From contig MNCI01025435.1 of NCBI GenBank assembly GCA_015680685.1, positions 276,176 through 340,175 on the forward strand: DNA of 64,000 nt. Reading direction: 5' to 3'. This stretch comes from Gnetum montanum. Taxonomy: Eukaryota > Streptophyta > Gnetopsida > Gnetales > Gnetaceae. A program made the position numbers and the translations under genes. The notes under the pieces are model-generated. The model saw nothing but the letters and a program-made list of their open reading frames with translations, made no database searches and was not told the origin of the DNA. Numbering within the stretch: position 1 is the stretch's first letter; each line of letters opens with the position of its first letter. Shown here piece by piece: positions 58,950 through 64,000 of the stretch.

Positions 58950-61170
58950 ATCTAAGCAATGGTATTTGGTTTAGGCTCCCTTTTCAAGGAATGACATATT
59001 TGAACCCTCAAGCAAGCCAACAAAGTAGGCTTCAAGGTTTGATGTTTTGTTTGCAATAAATAAGCCGTGGACATTGGTGGACAAATTGTTATTATTATTA
59101 TTATAAAATCTTGTTGGGTAAAGCCTTGGAAAGATGTTTTTAAAACGTCAATCATCTTTGGATACCACACCCTTCACCTAAGCTCTTTCACTTTTCTGGT
59201 CTCTCCCTTGAATATTGCATGGTACACAGTATTACACAGTATTACACCCCAAAAAATGTAAGTGGCGTGCAACTTTTTACCATCCTATTTCCAATACCAG
59301 CACCCGGGCACTGTAAAAGGCAGCAGGAGAACGCACGCGACGATTTAACAGGGTTTGCTGCGGCGGATAGCTGAATTTCCCTTTGTTTTTGCTTTAGGCT
59401 GCGATCATAATTTTTGGTGGTGATCGTCCTGAGAATAAGAAAACCTAGGGACAAAAATTTGGATTTGTTACCTCTAAGTGGGCTCATTTCTTACGATCCA
59501 GGCTGTAGTTTGGATGATATTATGTTTGTTTTTTCCGTAAAGCAGATCATGGCCGCCACTAAGAAATTTAGTATCCAGATTGGAGTCTTCTACCACTGCT
59601 AGTGCATGTATTGGAGATTTGGCATTTTATGTGATTCATTTGGGATGTGGGGTTGCCATCGTTTTGCTTTTGTAGTTTTGTTATTTTCTGAGGGTTTACC
59701 AGACTTGAATTGTGTTTCCTGCTCGGTTTCGGATTTTGACTATGTCTTGCTGTGATGGAACTGTGGCTGCAGTACCAAGTGCAGCTATGGTAGTGGCTGT
59801 AGTGGGTAATGTCTCTTTTCTTGTGTTTTTCGTTTGCTGTCTGCCATTCTCTCTTTCTGACAGGTTGTAGCTTCTTCTGCTTTCTTTGGCTATTTTTCTT
59901 TGTAAATTCTTTTCTGATTTAGATCAATGAAAATGATTTGATTTTTATATTGTTTTTTATTATGGAATTCTTGGACTATCCAAGTGTTGAGAATTTGGAT
60001 GAAATTGTTTTCTAATTTAAATGAACGATGTTGTTTTGATTATCCTCTGCTTAACATTCTAGTTCCTGCACCGATGGCTGTGGCGTCGTTTGTTTTGTTA
60101 TTTGCCTTTCGGCCCTTGTGGGAATAGAGACTGGTTGATATAGAGTCTCTGTTCTCTGGATTGCTAAGAGTGCTGCATAAATGTTATTAGATTTCATGAT
60201 TGTTCTAGGATTTAGTGATTCTGTAATTTTCATTTCTATTATTTCAGTTGACTACAGATTTCTAAGTTTCACTGATTGACATATCCAACCTTAAGTTGTT
60301 TCTAGTTTACTTTGTGCTCTTAAAATCTTTCACTTGTGTCTGATCTAGCATACCTACACTCGAAAGTGATTAATTGGTGATATTGGTGAGGATGCAAGCA
60401 CTCTCCAGATCTCTCCTTCACCGAGCGTAGCTGGCACTCTCTACCGCGACGGGCATGATGTGAGGCTCTGAATTCAGCTGAGCTAAGATTTACATCGTAG
60501 GAAAATATTCTTGGATATGATAAAGATCTAAATGAAATGGTAATCCATACCGACTGCAAGTTTGAGGATTATGTGATCGTGGCAGGAGAGAACGAAGGAT
60601 GCAAATGTTGCTTTATCTTAAAAGTTGAATATGCATGTTTTAAACTCTCTTGACATGAACTTGCTATCGAGTTGTTGATCTTTTCAAAAGAATGTTGGAT
60701 GATTCTAGAATCATGGTAGACAGGTGAAGTAGCCGGGCCAAGTTGCAGCTGTTGTAGGTGACTTGGGTTTTTAGGTTGTTTGCTAATGAACAAGCATACC
60801 ATGCATTGAAGTCATGTTCATCATACAAGTATTTATATTGGTATTGTGGGCAGTGGTTTTCACAGGTTATGCTTCTGGTAATAATGTAAGACAAGCTCGG
60901 TTGCAAAACCATTGTGTGTCACTGTTCTTCGTTTCATCTTTTCTTGCTAATGTCAAAGTGGTGGTTTTGGCTTTTGGTAGATAATGTATAAAATGTGAAG
61001 ATCCGAGGATCCATTCGACTTGCATAATATCACATGACTAACTTGTGTGCCCTATGTATAGGAAGGAAACTTGATTCTCTGTTGAAAAGTGTTTTGAATG
61101 ACAATTAAATGTAATTCTCGTTTGAAATTTGATTAAAGTTCTTTACATCTGTTTTTTTTTTCATATGGGC
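58950..61170 (+). other. 2.2-kb gene-like segment inside T3
   Basis: Richer in GC and CpG at 59,280-59,420 than its surroundings, with (TTA)n at 59,085-59,105 and a tandem ACACAGTATT at 59,225. It contains a metallothionein-like exon at 59,742 and otherwise T-rich, intron-like sequence. T3 sequence lies on both sides, so this reads as an insertion. No terminal inverted repeats, target duplication or Helitron ends were established. Confidence 0.45.
59742..59805 (+). pseudogene. Metallothionein type 2-like first exon, one base short
   Basis: Plant metallothioneins are small cysteine-rich proteins that bind copper and zinc in the cytosol. The ATG at 59,742 begins MSCCDG. After what looks like a one-base loss near 59,760, the next frame reads CGCSTKCSYGSGCSG. 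The cysteine spacing fits the type 1/2 N-terminal domain (cysteines at 3, 4, 8, 10, 14 and 20); the expected cysteine 16 is tyrosine. A donor GGTAATG follows at 59,806, where type 2 genes usually carry their intron. A possible second-domain echo (CKFEDYV, then ENEGCKC) lies at 60,560-60,610 without splice support. It is either a pseudogene or a base-call error in a real gene. Confidence 0.6.
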
Positions 61171-61179
61171 AATCCCACT

Positions 61180-61650
61180 CTCGAAACCCTGTAGTCACAT
61201 GGTCTTTTCAGCGTAGTCAAGGAATTTGCAACGAAAATTGGTGAATTTTAGTTTGATTCCCAAGGTTTGGTGGTCCTAATATGCTCCGATGCAGTTGGAA
61301 ATGTTGTTTATCGGTTGGATTTGACTTGGTTTGAGTTCCAAAATGTGGACTAAGCTACTAGCTACTATGTTGGCCATCACAATTTGGGATAGACAATATA
61401 GGTTTTCATGGTCAAAATAGGTTCTGACAAGGCTCCAAGGTTTACCAAAAGTGAATTCAGGCTATTTTTGGTAATTTTTGATCAATTTTTTATGGATTAC
61501 ACTGGGCTCCAGGTTAGTCACACCGTCCTCCCAGCCTAGTTGCAGCTAAGAAAAGGTATTTCCACATGACTATGCTGGGGTAGGGTAGGCATGTAATCCC
61601 TCAATGTAGTCATGGTTTGGGATTGGGAAAATGGTAAATTTACTTAAATT
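61180..61650. repeat. Detached copy of the hairpin satellite (T3)
   Basis: Collinear with T2 18,210-18,640: GCGTAGTCAAGG, GAATTTTAGTTTGATTCCC, CCTAATATGCT, GGTCAAAATAGGTTCTGACA and GGATTACACTGGGCTCC occur in the same order. This shows the satellite belongs to the T family rather than to the site. Confidence 0.8.
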
Positions 61651-61845
61651 TTTAGCAACTAATTTTTTTTTCAGTTTGGACAAGAGTTTCCTTTTTATCC
61701 TCCACTTACTGTTCAATGGCCATTTTTTCAAGCAGCAAAATTTTCTATGTCGAATTGAAGTCGTCGTTCATCCAACATTCTAAATTCCACGCTAAGCTTC
61801 ACCATGAATTACATCCCCAAAAGAGCAGGCCTGCGATTAACGGTC

Positions 61846-62500
61846 TTAGAAACCAAAGAAACCCAACTCACTTTCCTTTTCAAATGTTTCGAAGTATTGG
61901 TAAATAATAGTCATTGCTAAATGGATTCCCGTCACAGATCCGATAGCACCCATGTAAATCAGTCATGACAGTAAGCGCTCCAATGCACATCCCTCCAAAA
62001 GCTGCAGAATGTATTGGTTCAGCTCCTTTTGCAGATTCCATTCTCGATGGCTGGGCATTACCATTTGTTGTTCCGTGAGCTATTTTGCAACATCTCCGGC
62101 AGATGAGCCAGATACTTCAATCTATGTCTTAAATAAAAGTGGAAATGCCGTCAGCATGAACGTCAACCATGGAAAGGGTTTCCTGCCACGTCTGCTAGAT
62201 TGGCAGGAGGATTGGCAGGAGGAGTTATGTAATAAAAAAGGCTACCTATAGGGGCTAATTGTCCACCTGAGTATCCAGATTCCTTCCACTTTTCCAGGCA
62301 AATTAACTAAGAAGATACCGCAATACCTCTTGTAAAATAACTGAGAGGTGAAGTATAGATTTGACACAAGAGATGACTGCGAAATAATGGGCATTCATTT
62401 TTTCTTCTGATCTAACAGGCAAGACGACGCAGAAGCCTTGGAAGTGACAAGGAAAACTAGCACTGTCGCAAGCAAATTTGTCATGTTTGGTAGATTGTCA
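61846..62500 (-). pseudogene. SEC61A: SEC61-alpha pseudogene, C-terminal half
   Basis: SEC61 alpha is the pore subunit of the endoplasmic reticulum protein translocon. Minus-strand pieces in order are NLPNMTNLLATVLVFLV (62,495-62,445), SSLVSNLYFTSQLFYKR (about 62,360), VNLPGK and ESGYSGGQ (about 62,290), LADVAGNPF and IEVSGSSAGDVAK (62,210-62,090), EQQMVMPSHRE (about 62,060), AAFGGMCIGALTVM (61,995-61,960) and [10 protein letters not shown], then ELGFFGF with a stop at 61,846. That covers about the last 230 residues of about 475. At least three frameshifts, internal stops and a duplicated CCTGCC segment show it is dead. No introns are visible, and a T9 run at 61,664-61,672 could be the remains of a poly(A) tail, so a retrocopy is likely. 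Confidence 0.88.
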
Positions 62501-62509
62501 ACTATTTCC

Positions 62510-63536
62510 CTCCACTACATCACATAAAAGCATTCTTTATCCTTACGGTCAACCGCAGTGTGGCTTGGAACGGCTATGGGCAGCAGTGCGGGGGTATCAG
62601 GTGCCATGGGCGGCTCTGCACATAGCAGCATGGTCCCAGGCCAGCCTGAGCGATTTATAGGCCTCGTGCTGGAATGTCAATTCAGTGTTATGGTTCCTTG
62701 TATAACAGAATTTGCTATGGAAGTTGAGTTTGTATGTTTACTGTAGGCTTTATACCATAAAATTCCAAAATCTTCTTGAAGTGCAGCTGGATTGGTTCCT
62801 TGATTGTTTCAGATTCCTTCAGACACACTTGCCATTTGCCAAATGCCAAATGAATCTTTCATTCATTAGTGGTAACATGTAAGATACCGTAAGTGGTTTC
62901 TCTTTTTTTTTTTTTTGGTTTTTTTTTTGTTTTTGTTTTTTTGANTTATGATAAAGTAAAGCCATTGTTTGCAAGACGTTGTTATCCCTAACCTACTTTC
63001 AACATGTTTGAAATTGCATACATACATATATATATATATATATGTTAATTTGATGTCGTTTCATGTTGTATGGTGGGTTTTAATTTATTTTCATACTATA
63101 ACAACTTTAATGTTTTGTTTGCAGGCCTTTGGCATTTGATGTGATGAAGTTTGTAATGATGTACCTGATGAGCCCACTCAATTTGATGAACTTGTTGATG
63201 ACTATGTATTATTCTTATTTTTGTATGTTGCACAATGCAAATGTGGTTTTGGACATTCATGTATGTATATGGTTGCATCGTTGCATTGTTGTGTGGTGTG
63301 ATTTTAGCTACTTGTCAGTTTTAAATTCTTGTCTTATATGTTTCATACAAACACAAATAGTAAATGTAGCAAGGCCATAAACTAAAACTAGTAGACTAAA
63401 TGCAATGTAATGACAATTGTAAACCATGATTTATGCATATAAGTAGACTTACATACCATGTTATTAGGTAGATTGGCTACAATGTCAATATAGGAATGAA
63501 AGTAAGAGGTAATTACATTCATTGGTTTTAAGTCTT
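62510..63536. other. Unassigned sequence with simple repeats
   Basis: GC-richer at 62,550-62,660, including a minus-strand TATA-like CCTATAAATCG near 62,655, but no recognisable protein. Poly-T runs occupy 62,902-62,944 beside an N at 62,945, and (AT)n lies at 63,025-63,043. The rest to 63,536 is AT-rich with no supported gene. Confidence 0.45.
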
Positions 63537-64000
63537 TGATGAGTGGCGAGGTACCCCTACACTCAACCATACGAAATGAGCGTAGCACGCGCGATTCGGT
63601 CGAACTCTGCAGACTAAATGCCTAACGCCGCAAGGAACACTTACTTGTTGTTGTCATGGTGTATGGTTAAGTAAGTCCGAGGTATATGATTTTTTTGGTA
63701 TTTTCTGGTTTTCTCCTATGCTAAGAGGTGAAGGGTTGAGAGACTAAAACTAATTCTAACTACAGCACTAAGTCCTAGCGTTAGCACCTGTTCCCACTTG
63801 CCGTACACACCCTGAACTGTGCAGCTGTGGCTACCAAACGTTAATCGTTACTGGGATTACCACACGTAAAGCACGTGCTCGAAGCGGTCGTACTGAGGCA
63901 CCTAACTAGCCTAAGTGTGACAAGCAGCCGATTCCTTGACTAGCCGTACACATCCGTAGATGCTCGTAATCAAGTCGTACTTGTCCCACGTTCTAGGAGG
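63537..64000 (-). repeat. G3: G-family LTR cut by the window edge
   Basis: Starts TGATGAGTGGCGAGGTACCC, the same terminus as the G2 LTRs, and follows G1 and G2 LTR sequence (GTATGGTTAAGTAAG, CCACTTGCCGTACACACC). No primer site lies to its left, so it is either the 3' LTR of a minus-strand element extending right or a solo LTR. It keeps many CpG dinucleotides that are lost in G1 and G2. Confidence 0.85.

Noticed and set aside
60560-60640. Second exon of the metallothionein (CKFEDYV, then ENEGCKC)
   Set aside because: The residues are suggestive, but there is no acceptor in the right place and the expected cysteine-rich tail after GCKC is absent.
61148-61160. T10 run as the tail of a retrocopy
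   Set aside because: The adjoining sequence to the right is satellite, not a reverse-oriented transcript, and the segment to the left keeps an intron donor.
61716-62251. Plus-strand open frames at 61.7-62.25 kb
   Set aside because: They lie antisense to the SEC61-alpha pseudogene, whose motifs are unmistakable on the minus strand.

Overview
The window looks like intergenic DNA from a large, repeat-rich seed-plant genome, quite possibly a gymnosperm. It holds a deep nest of decayed LTR retrotransposons, with two gene-derived fragments near the right end. There are no rRNA, tRNA, CRISPR or bacterial-type features. Almost every reading frame is broken, and nothing here looks like an intact gene. 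All family calls come from reading motifs by eye; no search was run.

I use working names. T1, T2 and T3 are copies of one Ty3/gypsy family of Tat type (RT with YVDD, two RNase H domains, LTR termini TGTTGG/CCAACA). G1, G2 and G3 are copies of an Athila-like Ty3/gypsy family (RT with FMDD, a TGGCACC-type primer site, LTRs carrying GCGATATCGC palindromes). CpA and Cp2 are Ty1/copia elements with a TGGTATTGGAG-type primer site.

Layout: 1-5.7 kb is non-coding with several tandem repeats. T1 gag-protease (+) runs 5.75-9.4 kb. The Cp2 5' LTR (+) starts at 9,442 and is interrupted just after its primer-binding site by T2 (-, 10,506 to about 44,939, roughly 21 kb without its own insertions). T2 reads, from right to left: 5' LTR, primer site, leader (hit by CpA, 36.1-43.35 kb), gag (hit by G1, 28,258-34,556, with a clean ATGAT target duplication), protease, an intron-bearing gene-like segment on the opposite strand, a satellite of about 190 bp built around a hairpin, pol, polypurine tract and 3' LTR. 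Cp2 gag-integrase resumes at 44.9-47.25 kb and is cut by T3 (-). T3 is itself hit by G2 (-, 47.6-57.6 kb). T3 remnants continue at 57.6-58.9 kb and 61.18-61.65 kb, either side of a 2.2-kb segment carrying a metallothionein-like first exon. A SEC61-alpha pseudogene (-) lies at 61.85-62.5 kb, and a CpG-rich G-family LTR (G3) enters at 63,537.

The most interesting signals are: (1) tandem arrays whose units contain inverted repeats with arms that change together (17.1-20.2 kb and 3.6-3.9 kb); (2) the intron-bearing antisense gene directly downstream of the larger array, inside T2; (3) promoter-proximal GCGATATCGC palindromes that have decayed as methylated CpG would; (4) a 600-bp inverted duplication bounded exactly by single N bases, which is most likely a mis-oriented contig.
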